Origin: Nymphaea colorata
Taxonomy: Eukaryota; Streptophyta; Magnoliopsida; Nymphaeales; Nymphaeaceae
DNA: 60,000 nucleotides
Direction: 5' to 3'
NCBI RefSeq assembly: GCF_008831285.2
Contig: NC_045138.2
Coordinates: 571,143 to 631,142 of the forward strand
This document shows, piece by piece, positions 22,097 to 33,038 of the stretch. The position numbers were made by a program, and so were the translations under genes. The notes below the pieces were generated by a model that saw only the letters and a program-made list of their open reading frames with translations, made no database searches and was not told the origin of the DNA. Positions within the stretch are counted from its first letter, which is position 1, and each line of letters begins with the position of its first letter.

Positions 22097-24065
22097 GTTT
22101 TAGCTGATGAAAATAGCCTCCACAGTGGTTTCACAGGCTTGAAGGGGTCTACCGGAGGCTATTGATATAGTGGGAATCCATTTCCAATCCACATTATTTT
22201 AGTTTGAGCCATTGAGTGCTTGCCATCTGTTATTGGAACATGTTATCAACGTCTCTGCATGTGTATTTTAACATTCTTGAATAATTCATTATGAACAAAA
22301 ATACGCCTTCCTATTAGGTAAGCTATCGTGTGTCTCCATTTTTATTGGTTTTCACTTGAAAAATTCAAATTTGAAATGTTCACTATTTTTCTTTTCAGAT
22401 GGTCCGTGTATAGGCATCTCGATCTTGGAGATTTTGTTTGCAAGTTATGTTTACATTAGTGGTTATAACATTTGGTTTATTGAGTAGGAAATATAAAATT
22501 GGATTCTTGGTAGTGAATGAGAGCACGTAGAGTTGTAAATCCAGGTTCTTTTTTCCAATCCGAATGTCTGTAATCCATCAAGGTGTAGTATGAAGGATAT
22601 TATATGGCATTTATGTTGAATCTTTCTGTTGGAACCACCAGCTATTAAACAGTAAGTATAAGATATCCATTATATCTTAGAATTCCATTAATGAGGCCTT
22701 CATTATATGTGCATCGGGTCCAGCAATTAGCTTGTCTAACATATCGCGAAGGCACCATAGCCCCATTCATTTTGCGCTGGAGGAGCACATATTTTACCTG
22801 TTTTCGCTTTTCAAATTTTAATGGGTACTTGAATCCTTGCACTTCTCTAGTGCATAACTGAGAATTAATTATTGACAATCATTTTGCCGCCACTAGTTAC
22901 TGTAGGAATCAATTAATTTACCTTTTGATGCTTGCAATTCAAAAATGTGTTGATCAATGAAGTGCACAAACTAGGTTAAATGTTAACAGATGTGTTGTTA
23001 GCACTTGGCAGTTGTTCAGTTTAACATAATAAATAATTTAACCAGGTGTAACTATTTATTACTGTTCAAGCATCTTTAGCAAGCTGAAACTTTAATCTTC
23101 ATGTCATTATAAATTGGTAAATTTAACATCACAGGATGGTGAACCCTTTGTCTTGTATAGATCCCATTGGGAGATTGAATTCCAGCTTGTGGTCAGTTTT
23201 TTAGTTGAAACAAGATGGAAGATTTTCCAATTAACTCTTATTTTAAATTATCAACAGAATCAAGAATTTATGGATTGATATTGAGTTATAGTGCTGTTAA
23301 TAACTTAGACTTGTACTGCTGTTAATAACTTAATGTCCAGCAGTCATCAGTCATGTATGTTGGGGGTGCGATAGTAGTCTGCGATCATACAAAGAAAATG
23401 CAGAAAAGGTGAATTTGGTGGACTATGCATTGCAAGTTTTAACGGATAATTTTTATTTTTTATGTTAAACTGAGTTGTAGCTCAAGGTAATTATGAATGA
23501 TACAGATCTAGCCTTTCTGATGGTGTCTTTAGACAATATAAAACTGTTCTGCAGTTTACTTTGCTCGTTCTGTAGCTATTGCTCAGGAGCTGCCATTCAA
23601 TTCATCAATGAAACTTTTAATGTTCTAGTGTATGATCATGCTGCTTTATTGTTTATGTCAGTACAATGCCTTGTCAGGATGGGTAAGAAAAGTAAGGCCT
23701 CAGTTATCAACTCTGGACGTACACACATGGAATACATGCTGAAAGATAAAGGAAAATGGGTCTGAACTCTGAGAGACATCTTTGCAAGCATATCTCGGAA
23801 GTTTATTTCTTCTTTTGGTTGAAGAAAAGCCTTAGCAACCCGTCCTGTTTGATTGAGTAGCATGCTTATTGTGATCTATGATGCCACTGCCTTTGTCAGG
23901 GGTCTATGGATGAAATTGCCATTTGTCACACTTCATTCCACTACTTGCATCTTAGATCCTCACGAAATACTGACTTTTTTTTTCTTGCTAGTAATATTCA
24001 GATAATAGGAAATGCATGTTTGCACTAGCTCCTTATTGGCGATCTTCTCTTCTTTCAGATCTCAA

Positions 24066-24128
24066 ATGGCTTCAGAGAGTACGGACTCCCATAAGCATCA
24101 TTGTCTTAATTGTTTCTTTTCTTTGTAA
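24066..24128 (+). promoter_or_regulatory. Upstream ORF 1 in the GRAS leader, 20 codons
   Basis: ATG at 24066 opens a 20-residue frame (MASESTDSHKHHC...) ending at TAA 24126-24128. It begins 8 bases after the predicted acceptor at 24058 and lies wholly in the last exon of the leader. It could lower translation of the main ORF. Depends on the leader model. Confidence 0.45.
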
Positions 24129-24151
24129 AGGAAATATCAAAAGAAAAGGTC

Positions 24152-24208
24152 ATGCTGCTAGACCGAGTAGAGAACCATGTGTTTGTTGAGCACTACCAAA
24201 CTGCTTAG
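24152..24208 (+). promoter_or_regulatory. Upstream ORF 2 in the GRAS leader, 18 codons
   Basis: ATG at 24152 starts a frame encoding MLLDRVENHVFVEHYQTA, ending at TAG 24206-24208, 47 bases before the main ATG. uORF 1, uORF 2 and the main CDS are in three different frames. Confidence 0.45.
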
Positions 24209-24255
24209 CTTGTTGGATACTGAACCCATCTTCTACTAAAACAAACATAGCTGCA

Positions 24256-25971
24256 ATGGCAACATTTTCTTACGTTAGTGTTCCACAGAAGAGAAAGTTC
24301 ATATACAGTGAACCAGAGCCCCCACGTGGTGGTATTTATGATGGGCAGTTTCTCCGTCTTCCTGCCACAGGAGAGGTGTCGGTACAGCCAAACTTTCAGA
24401 ATTACAATGAGCCTCGAGCAAATGGAAGCATGCTCCAGTCTGTGAGACCTACTGCTTATCAGTCACTTGATAGTTCCGGTTCCTCTGATGCTACTCAAGA
24501 CTCGTATGGTTCCTTGAATGCTGCTGTTAACAGGCACTTTTGGAGTTTCTCCAATTCAGAGTCCAGCCATATCCTGGACACAAGTTTTGAAGATCACAGT
24601 GCATGTGAAATCAGAAAGAAACTTGAAGAACTCGAAAGAGAATTGTTGGATGATAATGTTAACAAGGAGATGGAGGACTGTCAGGACATTTGTGTCGATG
24701 GAGAATGGGCTGAACCAATAGAGAATCTCTTGCTGGTAAATTCCCCAAAGGAATCATCTTCTGATTCAAATCTTAGCGGCAGTAAAGAAATGTCCAATGG
24801 TCCAGTTACTAGTCCTCTTAGGAATCTGAGGGAGATAGTAAGAAGCCCAAAAGAATTGCTCTTTGAGTGTGCATTAGCAATATCTGAAGGTAAACTGGAA
24901 GAAGCATCTACCATGATCAATGATCTCAGGCAAATGGTGTCAATTGAAGGTGACCCTGAACAGAGGATCACAGCATACATGGTGGAAGGCCTTGCAGCTC
25001 GTTTGGCAGGTACGGGGCATGGGCTATACAAAGCTCTCAAATGCAAGGAGCCACCAACCTCTGATCGCCTCGCAGCCATGCAAATACTTTTTGAGGGTTG
25101 CCCATGTTTTAAATTTGGATTCATGGCAGCCAATGGTGCCATTGCTGAGGCACTCAAAGATGAAAAGTGTGTTCATATAATTGATTTTGACATAAATCAA
25201 GGAAGTCAGTACATAACTCTTATTCAAGCTCTTTCTACCAGGCAAACCAGTAACCCTACACGTGTTAGAATAACAGGGGTGGATGATCCTGAGTCGGTAC
25301 AACGTGCAGTTGGTGGCTTGAGAAACATTGGCCAGAGGCTTGAGATGCTAGCAGAGGCAGCTGGTGTTCCATTCGAGTTTAGGGCTATACCTGCAAAAAC
25401 ATGTGATGTAACTCGGAACATGCTCGACCTCCGACCTAGGGAGGAGGCATTGATTGTCAATTTTGCATTTCAGCTTCATCATATGCCTGACGAAAGTGTC
25501 TCGACACTGAACCAGCGGGACCATCTTCTGCGCATGGTGAAGAGCCTGAACCCAAAGTTGGTTACTGTTGTAGAGCAAGACGTAAATACAAACACAGCAC
25601 CATTCTTAGCTCGGTTCCATGAGGTTTATGAGTACTATTTAGCTATATTCCAGTCATTAGATGTAACCATGCCGAGGGAGAGGCCGGACAGAATGAATGT
25701 GGAAAGGCAGTGTCTTGCTCGCAATATAGTAAACATTGTGGCATGTGAAGGGGAAGAAAGAATTGAAAGGTATGAAGTTGCAGGAAAGTGGAGAGCAAGA
25801 ATGATGATGGCAGGATTTGAAGCATGCCCACTGAGCGCATACGTGAACGATACAATCAGGACGCTTCTTCATAGATCATACTGTGACAGATACAAACTGA
25901 AGGATGAAGGTGGTGCGCTGTACTTCGGGTGGGAGGGGAAGAACCTGGTTGTAGCCTCAGCATGGAGATAA
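24256..25971 (+). CDS. SCL1: GRAS transcription regulator, PAT1 branch, SCL1-like, 571 aa
   Basis: A single coding exon. Residues 1-195 are a variable N-terminal part with the PAT1-branch motif KKLEELERELLDD at 121-133. The GRAS domain fills about 199-571: leucine-rich repeat I (LLFECALAISEGKLEEA, to about 290), VHIID at 306-310, leucine-rich repeat II at about 341-372, a PFYRE-type region at about 449-499, and the SAW end (YFGWEGKNLVVASAWR) at 556-571. Length and order match complete PAT1-branch proteins. These are nuclear or cytoplasmic co-regulators in light, stress and defence signalling. CPCFKFGFMAANG at 282-294 resembles SCARECROW-LIKE 1; I recall this from family knowledge and it was not searched. 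Two uORFs and a spliced leader are predicted upstream. It converges with the channel gene at 28668. Confidence 0.93.
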   Translation: MATFSYVSVPQKRKFIYSEPEPPRGGIYDGQFLRLPATGEVSVQPNFQNYNEPRANGSMLQSVRPTAYQSLDSSGSSDATQDSYGSLNAAVNRHFWSFSNSESSHILDTSFEDHSACEIRKKLEELERELLDDNVNKEMEDCQDICVDGEWAEPIENLLLVNSPKESSSDSNLSGSKEMSNGPVTSPLRNLREIVRSPKELLFECALAISEGKLEEASTMINDLRQMVSIEGDPEQRITAYMVEGLAARLAGTGHGLYKALKCKEPPTSDRLAAMQILFEGCPCFKFGFMAANGAIAEALKDEKCVHIIDFDINQGSQYITLIQALSTRQTSNPTRVRITGVDDPESVQRAVGGLRNIGQRLEMLAEAAGVPFEFRAIPAKTCDVTRNMLDLRPREEALIVNFAFQLHHMPDESVSTLNQRDHLLRMVKSLNPKLVTVVEQDVNTNTAPFLARFHEVYEYYLAIFQSLDVTMPRERPDRMNVERQCLARNIVNIVACEGEERIERYEVAGKWRARMMMAGFEACPLSAYVNDTIRTLLHRSYCDRYKLKDEGGALYFGWEGKNLVVASAWR

Positions 25972-28667
25972 GGTTTCTCGTTCCATTGAAACCAGCCCGT
26001 TAATGTAATAGCTGGTAATATATATGTTCTTTTTTTATTAATTCATATATATATGTATATGGTGAGGAGGTTATGATAAATGAGATGTAATTAACCCAGA
26101 TATGCCAAGTCTTTTCCGAAATCTATCGCAGCAATTGTGTTCATCGTGATCCCTTAAGAATAGAGATTGAGCTATCTTTAATGTCATAAAACAATAGTTA
26201 TTCATATTTTCAGCAGGCATATATTCTAGAGGGAGAAATTGACTATTTCTCAGACCTGGCTTGCATGGGACTGTCCATTATAGTCCTGTTGTTCATGTAG
26301 CCTGGGATATAAAAATCCCAAAGCTGTCCTAAACGTTTGCATGCCTAGTGCCCTAGTCGTCCTTCCTATTCTTACTGTTCGCCAACTGCAGATTAGCATC
26401 ATGATCCTTAACAGGAGTAATCACACCTGGTTTAAAGAGTGAACTTGACCAAAAAAAAAAAAATCTAGAACAAAGTATGAAGCAACTAACCAACTTTTAG
26501 AAAGGTGACTTTAATTGGTTGATTTATTTACTTAGTCAGTTATGCCAATCGATAGAGGTATGGTAGGGATCGCTTGAAGTGGTTCATGCGCCAATCCCAC
26601 GAGGGTCCTATGTTCCTCTCTTCAAGCCTTTGGGTGCAAACCAAAATTGAAGCTTATTTTTCTAGTTGAAAGACCAAGTTCTTCGTTCTTCACATATTGA
26701 TGAGTAGGTTAAGAAGGAAATCAAGACAAATCTTTTCTAATTACTGGTGATTATAAGTTCAATTCCGACAGGTCTCTATTTTTAGCTGGTATGGATCTCA
26801 CCCGCTTGCATTAAGATTGCACAAGCCGAGGAGATCTAAGATTTTATTTTATGATATTAGATTCTTGATTTCTAATGAATATCTGAAACCTTACGTATGA
26901 AAGATGCAACGATACCACGCATTTGTAAACTTGGCTGTTGTAATTCATGGATCTCAGGTCATACCACTCTCATCTTGAACTTGGGACCCATGGATTTGAG
27001 TCAAAATTGTGATTTAAATCCGCAGTTCACAAATACTAACCTTGAGGTTAAAGTGAGCCTCTTGTTGAATCAGATTCTGAGTTCAAAGATATGGGATTAT
27101 TAAACGCCTGTAACTGGGAAATGAAAGTTTGATTCGTTAATAAAATTTCTTCAGCACGGATTTTTGTTTCTTTCAAAGGTCGACCAAAAGAGATCTGATT
27201 TCAAAAGTTCGTTCTCCATGCTTGAAAGAGGACACTAAAATAACCCAACACACACTAAGAATCTTCAGAAATGCATTGAAGAAATTATCCTTTTGAAAAG
27301 GAAAGAAACTGTCCCCCGCTCTTTCAAGAGGTTGGTTGGCACAATGGCTTGAGGTGGGACTCCATTCGAAATGCATCAATCTCATGCGCTGCGAAAATGA
27401 GGTCACCGATGGACAAGTTAAAGCACATCAGGAGCGACACTGCGAAGCATCGAAAACAATTCCTAAGTGCTAGAGAAATAAGGGGTTGGGAGGGAGCTTC
27501 GCTAAGCGTTGGGTTTCTCCCTAGGAATAAACTTTTTAGGGTTCAAGAGATAGATCGTCTTAAGGGTATTAAGTCCATCAAATGTGGCGTTTAAAATAGT
27601 GCAATTTTCTTAATGCTTCACGTTTTATGTTAAAATCTATGAACAACAATCGTTTTGGATACTCACTGCAGCGGAGAGCATAAACCCACAATGAGGAATG
27701 TCGATCGGTGGATTCTGAACCCGTTTGTCCAGCCCAGCAAAAAACCATGATCCAATTAACAATTAATTCAGTACGAAATTCTGCATTCAAGCCCCCAGTT
27801 TAGTATTAGACTTTGCATAAATCTAAAATCTGAAAATGGTCCAAGTGTGACATTAGAGCCGTACAACTGATCAAGCGGGCTCAACTCGAACTCACGTATG
27901 TCGGCTCGCTCAAGCTCAACTAGTTTAATAAATGAGTTGAGCTCTTAATATGCACACTAACAGCATAGAAAATATCAATAATTGGATTTAATGAAATGTA
28001 AAAAGAAATAGTCGGTTTCTTTTCTCGTGAGGGCAAAGCATAAATCAGCTTACATACAGAGTTCTTACATTTTTAGCATGGTGTCAAGAAAGAAAAACGC
28101 CAGACAAGAATGTGATAAGGGTAGATCTTGCGAAAATAGATGCAGGTCCTAATAACTCGGCAACGTTTCATGTACCAAACCAAACAGTTTTGTTGTTACC
28201 AATCACACACACACACCAGGAACTACATACTCACCCAACCTATTGGAGATAAGAACCTAAAAACACCCCTTTTTTTGTTGAAAAAGGCCAGATTTGGAAA
28301 AGTCAGATCATTGGCTTGAACGCAACGAATACAACATCGAAAATTCATCTTTGATCTGCTTCTGAGAAGATCAACATACAGAGCTGCAGATACTGATACA
28401 GATCAACCACTGGCGTTTACACAAGTAGATATGCCACAGAAATCTCTGGATAAAGCTATTTCAACTTTCCACCATGACAAGCCCAAGTTGTTGGAACAGT
28501 TGAACAAGTTGTGGGCAAATCTTGACATTTTCAGACTCCTAAAATGATAAAAAAGAAGAAAAAGACCGAACATTCATTTCATAAAGTCACAAAAAACATC
28601 ATAATAAGAAAAACTGTACAAGAGTGGTAGAAAGGGGAAGCAAGTGAAAAACAAAATAATAATATTT
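25972..28667. other. Intergenic DNA between convergent genes
   Basis: It holds the 3' ends of the GRAS gene (plus strand) and the channel gene (minus strand). No coding sequence or RNA gene was recognised. At 27855-27960 lies a short degenerate fragment with GCTCAACTCGAACTC words like the element at 145-674. A run of about 260 bases with no stops at 27349-27594 has no recognisable family. Confidence 0.5.
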
Positions 28668-31151
28668 TCATATATTGTAGGCATCCCAATCATAACTTGG
28701 TTGGGAGAAAACCTCATAATCTGTTGGTCCATCCACAACAGTATCAACTGTCTGCATCCCATCCAACAGAAATGGTTGAAACCCGTCATTCCTTGAAGGT
28801 ACAAGTTTATACAGGAGTAATATTCCACAGGTGAAGACAGCCTGCAACCTTGCGGAGTCTCCACGAACCGAAAAAAATAAAAGCATAGACAAGAGGAATA
28901 GAACTACACACAGTCGCATGATGCACAATACACTATCCATGAGCTTTCCATCATTGCCTGCTGGGAAACCACGCACTCTGTAAATGAACAGAAAGTTATA
29001 CTTGTCCACAATATACCTATATCCGAAGTAGAATGCACCAACTGGAACAACAAGTGGCGCAAACGAAGAATATATCATGGTCAGGGCAAATATTGTCAGA
29101 TTGAACGCATAGTACTGTGCAAAATCAAAAGCCTGTTCTGGTACATGAAGATTTCTGCTGATTGGATAGACGCAAAGGTCTTGACCTTGAAGATCAATGC
29201 CATTCAGGCCATGGCCATTGGAGATGCTATACAAACCATTCTCTCTTTCAGATATGAGGGGTCTTCGCAGAATGTCTTCTGGGCTTTCTGAAAGGTCGTT
29301 CTCATTCTGTTCTGGAACCAGTTGAAGCATGTCATTCTTTTTGAACTTTTGCAGCTTCCTTTTGATCCAAGGGATTGGAGCCAGTAAATCATACGAAATG
29401 CCCAAAAACGTGCTTGTAATAAGAAATGCAAGGGAAGATAAACAAGAGCGTGAAAGGAATGAAGCACTCATGTACTGCTCTATTCTCTTACAATCTTCAC
29501 CATCCAGATAACAACGACCCATCCGAAGTAAAGTACTCTCCAAAGATGACTCCAACAACGCACGCAACAGTATCAAATTCACAAGAAAGAAGCAAACCAT
29601 TTTCAGCAGGGAAGCCCGCTGCTCCCCTGACACAGTCAAATGCCGTTCAAACTTTGAAAGTGAGCAAAGTGCTGAAGGTATTACTATATACATGCTCACG
29701 AATATTAAAACATTTGGAAGAAACTGAAGAACTACTGCTGCAGCCCAGCTTGTCGCCTGCACCCAATCCAACCAACGTTGAGCATTGTCCATGGCCTCTG
29801 CATCAATAATCCGCCCAGCACTTTTCACAGCACTAATTATAGCAAGGGGAGAGCTGCAGAATAAGAGCAATAACAACAAACAAGTGTTCACTGCCACTCT
29901 GCGGATCTTCAATGAAATCTTGCTCATACCCATGTGGTTCCAATATATATCTGATGCTGGTGGAGCTCTCTCAACTTTCCATCTACTTCTCCCGAGCTGC
30001 AATTCCATCACAGGAACGAACCTCCCAATTGGTCTCTTCTTTTCCATTCTAAGATCTTGGATTGCTTTGTTTGTGGAGTATATATCTTTGAAGATAACGA
30101 AGGCAATACCAGCACCCTCGGCCCTACCTTCTTTGAAGAGGGCTATTTCAACCCCTAACTTCCTTTCTGCCTCTTGCAACCTTTGCAGTTTCTGTTCGTC
30201 AGTAAGACCTAGTGTAACAACAGCCCATTTCCAAAGCTCCCGCATATTCAGCATGAATTGCTCGTACAACTGCTTGCATCGTGCAGAATTGTCGTTGTCA
30301 TGCCAATGTAGCACTTCAGAAGGAGAGAACTCTGCACCATCTTCTCCATGATCATCCCCAAGGGAATATTCTCTTCTTTCGAATGCTGCGGCAGAATCAA
30401 GACGAGCTTGCAACCATGATATGTCATTCCTAACCTTTACCAACTCTGCCATCATGTCGTCCAGCGAGCACAAATTTAATGGCACAATGACCTTGTACAC
30501 CTTTCCAGGATACTTGTGTAAGAAGTAGTCTTCAAGAGGTCGCCTATCCACAGCAAGTCCCCTCGGTATTCCCTCGATCATGACCGTGAAGACAGATACA
30601 GAGTTCACCGTAGGCGTCCCGTCGTGGAAACGTGTAGTGCTCAATCGATCCTCCAGAGTCAAGATCCCGAAATGAACCACGCAAACAACCAAAATCATAT
30701 AAAAGACGTGTACCCATAAAAGGGAGGATCCCTTCGCGATGTGATTAATGGTGGTCTTCGAGAACTGATCATCCATCAACACAGTACCTCCATAAAGATT
30801 CAACGGAAGAATCAACCCCAGTGCGAAAACTGCAATAACAAGCAGCATAACGAAGCTCCCACCCTCGATGTACAAGAATTGGGCGGCATTGGCGCCGCAA
30901 TGCCGAGCGATCTGCTGGCTCGTGGTGTGCCAAACAGCGAGAAGCTTTGCAAAGAGGCCGGAAGGACTGGGCATGCGGTGGTCGCTCCTGAGCTTAACGA
31001 ACAAGAAAAGAGCCACGCAACAAAACGCCCCGACCGCGGAGATGTTGAGAAGGTACTGTATATTCCCATACCAAGCGCCGTTGATGCCGGGCTCGTCCGG
31101 CGGAGAAGGAGATGGAGGAAGAGCAATACTCGCATTCACTGAATTCTCCAT
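28668..31151 (-). CDS. OSCA4.1: OSCA4.1-like (CSC1-like) membrane channel family protein, 827 aa
   Basis: An intronless frame of 827 residues with the architecture of the OSCA/TMEM63 (DUF221) family. There is an N-terminal membrane helix at about 33-53, two more at about 98-121 and 142-165, then a large cytosolic domain to about 415. A cluster of hydrophobic helices follows (for example [18 protein letters not shown]) and continues near the C-terminus, ending DWDAYNI. OSCA proteins are mechanically or osmotically gated cation channels. The single-exon structure and length near 820 fit clade 4 (Arabidopsis At4g35870, OSCA4.1/GFS10, linked to vacuolar sorting). Clade assignment is from memory of the family. 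Conduction by this clade is less well shown than for clades 1-3. Confidence 0.88.
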   Translation of the reverse strand: MENSVNASIALPPSPSPPDEPGINGAWYGNIQYLLNISAVGAFCCVALFLFVKLRSDHRMPSPSGLFAKLLAVWHTTSQQIARHCGANAAQFLYIEGGSFVMLLVIAVFALGLILPLNLYGGTVLMDDQFSKTTINHIAKGSSLLWVHVFYMILVVCVVHFGILTLEDRLSTTRFHDGTPTVNSVSVFTVMIEGIPRGLAVDRRPLEDYFLHKYPGKVYKVIVPLNLCSLDDMMAELVKVRNDISWLQARLDSAAAFERREYSLGDDHGEDGAEFSPSEVLHWHDNDNSARCKQLYEQFMLNMRELWKWAVVTLGLTDEQKLQRLQEAERKLGVEIALFKEGRAEGAGIAFVIFKDIYSTNKAIQDLRMEKKRPIGRFVPVMELQLGRSRWKVERAPPASDIYWNHMGMSKISLKIRRVAVNTCLLLLLLFCSSPLAIISAVKSAGRIIDAEAMDNAQRWLDWVQATSWAAAVVLQFLPNVLIFVSMYIVIPSALCSLSKFERHLTVSGEQRASLLKMVCFFLVNLILLRALLESSLESTLLRMGRCYLDGEDCKRIEQYMSASFLSRSCLSSLAFLITSTFLGISYDLLAPIPWIKRKLQKFKKNDMLQLVPEQNENDLSESPEDILRRPLISERENGLYSISNGHGLNGIDLQGQDLCVYPISRNLHVPEQAFDFAQYYAFNLTIFALTMIYSSFAPLVVPVGAFYFGYRYIVDKYNFLFIYRVRGFPAGNDGKLMDSVLCIMRLCVVLFLLSMLLFFSVRGDSARLQAVFTCGILLLYKLVPSRNDGFQPFLLDGMQTVDTVVDGPTDYEVFSQPSYDWDAYNI

Positions 31152-31172
31152 ATCCGCACACCCAAAACCTAT

Positions 31173-31427
31173 CTAATGATTAAAATCAACCATAAAATCG
31201 AGCAAGCAACCGACGAGGATCCAACCAACTTCGAAAATCCTCCACTACCAATCCACCACCTCCGCGATTCACACAAAGACATAGATAAAATCAAAGAAAC
31301 CCCCAATTTCACGAGGAAAACTGATCGAAGAACAACACGAATCAACAAACTAGAGAACCCCAACAAATTATCTCAATGAAACGATCATGCCAGAGGTGAA
31401 AGAAAAGAACCTCTATTTCGTTTTTAC
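31173..31427 (-). other. Possible leader intron of the OSCA4.1-like gene
   Basis: On the minus strand, CCAGGAG/GTAAAAACG gives a donor and TTAATCATTAG an acceptor. That leaves 21 bases between the intron and the ATG. The intron would be 255 bases. The acceptor lacks a strong pyrimidine tract, so the model is tentative. Confidence 0.35.
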
Positions 31428-31460
31428 CTCCTGGACGTAATTGCCGATTCATCGATCGAT

Positions 31461-31468
31461 TTAGGGTT
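31461..31468 (-). promoter_or_regulatory. Telo-box-like motif in the leader or promoter of the OSCA4.1-like gene
   Basis: AACCCTAA on the minus strand, in the context AAGAACCCTAAATCGATCG. Telo boxes (AAACCCTAA core) are common near transcription starts of broadly expressed plant genes. The first position is G instead of A. Confidence 0.4.
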
Positions 31469-31552
31469 CTTGAGAAGAACGGGAAGCAACAGAAAAGAGG
31501 AGGTGCTGGAAGGCCTGTGGTTCCAAGCCCCATTTATTTTCCTGTGGGGCAC

Positions 31553-33038
31553 TCGGAAGAGCCTTGATATGGTAGGGAACTTCCCATTGTAGCCACCATG
31601 TGGATGAGATCACGTAAAGCTCCACTCAACGTAAATGCCAGACCGCATATTTGCATTTGATAATAGGAATGTAAACTATTCCAATATAAGAATCTGATGT
31701 TGGATTTGGATCCAAATTTAAGTAGCTCTATTTGATAACAATTCTCATTTGGCTAGTAATTATTAATTAGAAATGCTGATGATATTGGTGTAAGTATCGT
31801 ATCGGTTTGCTCATTAATACGGCATATCAGCCAATATCCCTGCTGATCTGCCTCTCCGATTTTAATAACATTCGCAACCACTTCCAAATTTAAGAGATAG
31901 AAATTCATTCTTTAAGGACGTCTAAATTCGATTGCATGTAAAGATGACCACGATTGTGGTGTTGCATGTTTTAGCATTCAAACTACTTTAAGAATCGGCT
32001 TGAATCGGTTGATCCGAATCAAATAGGTGGCAAACCGATCCAATAGACCAATTCAAAAGTGGCACATGTGACCTTTTTATTTTTTTTATTTTACAAAAAA
32101 TCTTTCCTTTTTTTCTAATTCACAATTCACCAAACTGGCAGCTTCATAGATTCAAAAACTGATCTCTACAAACCAATTTTTGACTTGAAAAGACTCCACT
32201 AAACACGCAATGTGCTCTACCATTATAAGGCATAGTGCCCATGGAAATCAGTCGATGGACGAAATGCTTCTCTTATTTCTCAACTCTTGAAGCACCTTTT
32301 GATAGGATGTCCGGTTAACAACAGCAGAGTAAGAATTTTTTTTCCTGAAATAGGCCTTGTATTGTTGACCCAGTGAAATATTTCAAGAGACCACATCTAG
32401 CTCCGCTACGATGCCTTTTTGCGCAACATTCTTAGTTCTTACTTCATTAAAAGTATAGGTGCCTTAACATCTTAACATACCAAGCATCCTACCATATAGT
32501 ATTTTATAGATATACCTAGACACTAACCACACTTTTTCATTATGTGGGAAACATCACTATCTCTTAGTCACAAAAGAAAATTTTGGAATTGGGAATTTGA
32601 CTTTTTAAGAGAATCTTTCATCCAGAAAAGCAAAATAACGGATATTCCCTCTGAAAAATATATTCGCTTGAAGGTTTTATACTTCTTAGTGTGAGCATAA
32701 TTTTCGGCTTTTCAAGTGACCTAAAGTTGCTTTTTGATAAGTTTATTAATAAATATGAACTGAATGTCTTACCACCAATAGAATTGATAACAAGAATTAT
32801 AAAAATTTTAATGTGTAGCATGGATTTCATTAGTCGATGAATTCAGTCAGCTAATTAATATCTCTTTATGGTTCCTTTTCCAGGGCGTGTTACAAATCAT
32901 GTTTTACTCCAAGACCTCTTTAACCATGTACCCAAAATCTCTCTCTCTCTCCTGTATATATTTATATAACTACATTATACAGCAAATAGGAGCTGGAAAA
33001 TTACACAACTACATAAAGAATAAAAAGAATTGCAATAA
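31553..33038. other. Intergenic DNA between the channel gene and the nuclease gene
   Basis: No gene recognised. A short remnant with GTATCGTATCGG and AATACGGCATATC words at about 31795-31830 may derive from an element like the one at 21370. The right end contains the 3' UTR of the nuclease gene. Confidence 0.4.

Noticed and set aside
24681-25157. 158-residue antisense frame within the GRAS gene
   Set aside because: A shadow of the GRAS coding sequence on the opposite strand; no domain and no independent signals.
29785-30351. 188-residue plus-strand frame inside the channel gene
   Set aside because: Antisense shadow of the intact 827-codon channel frame.
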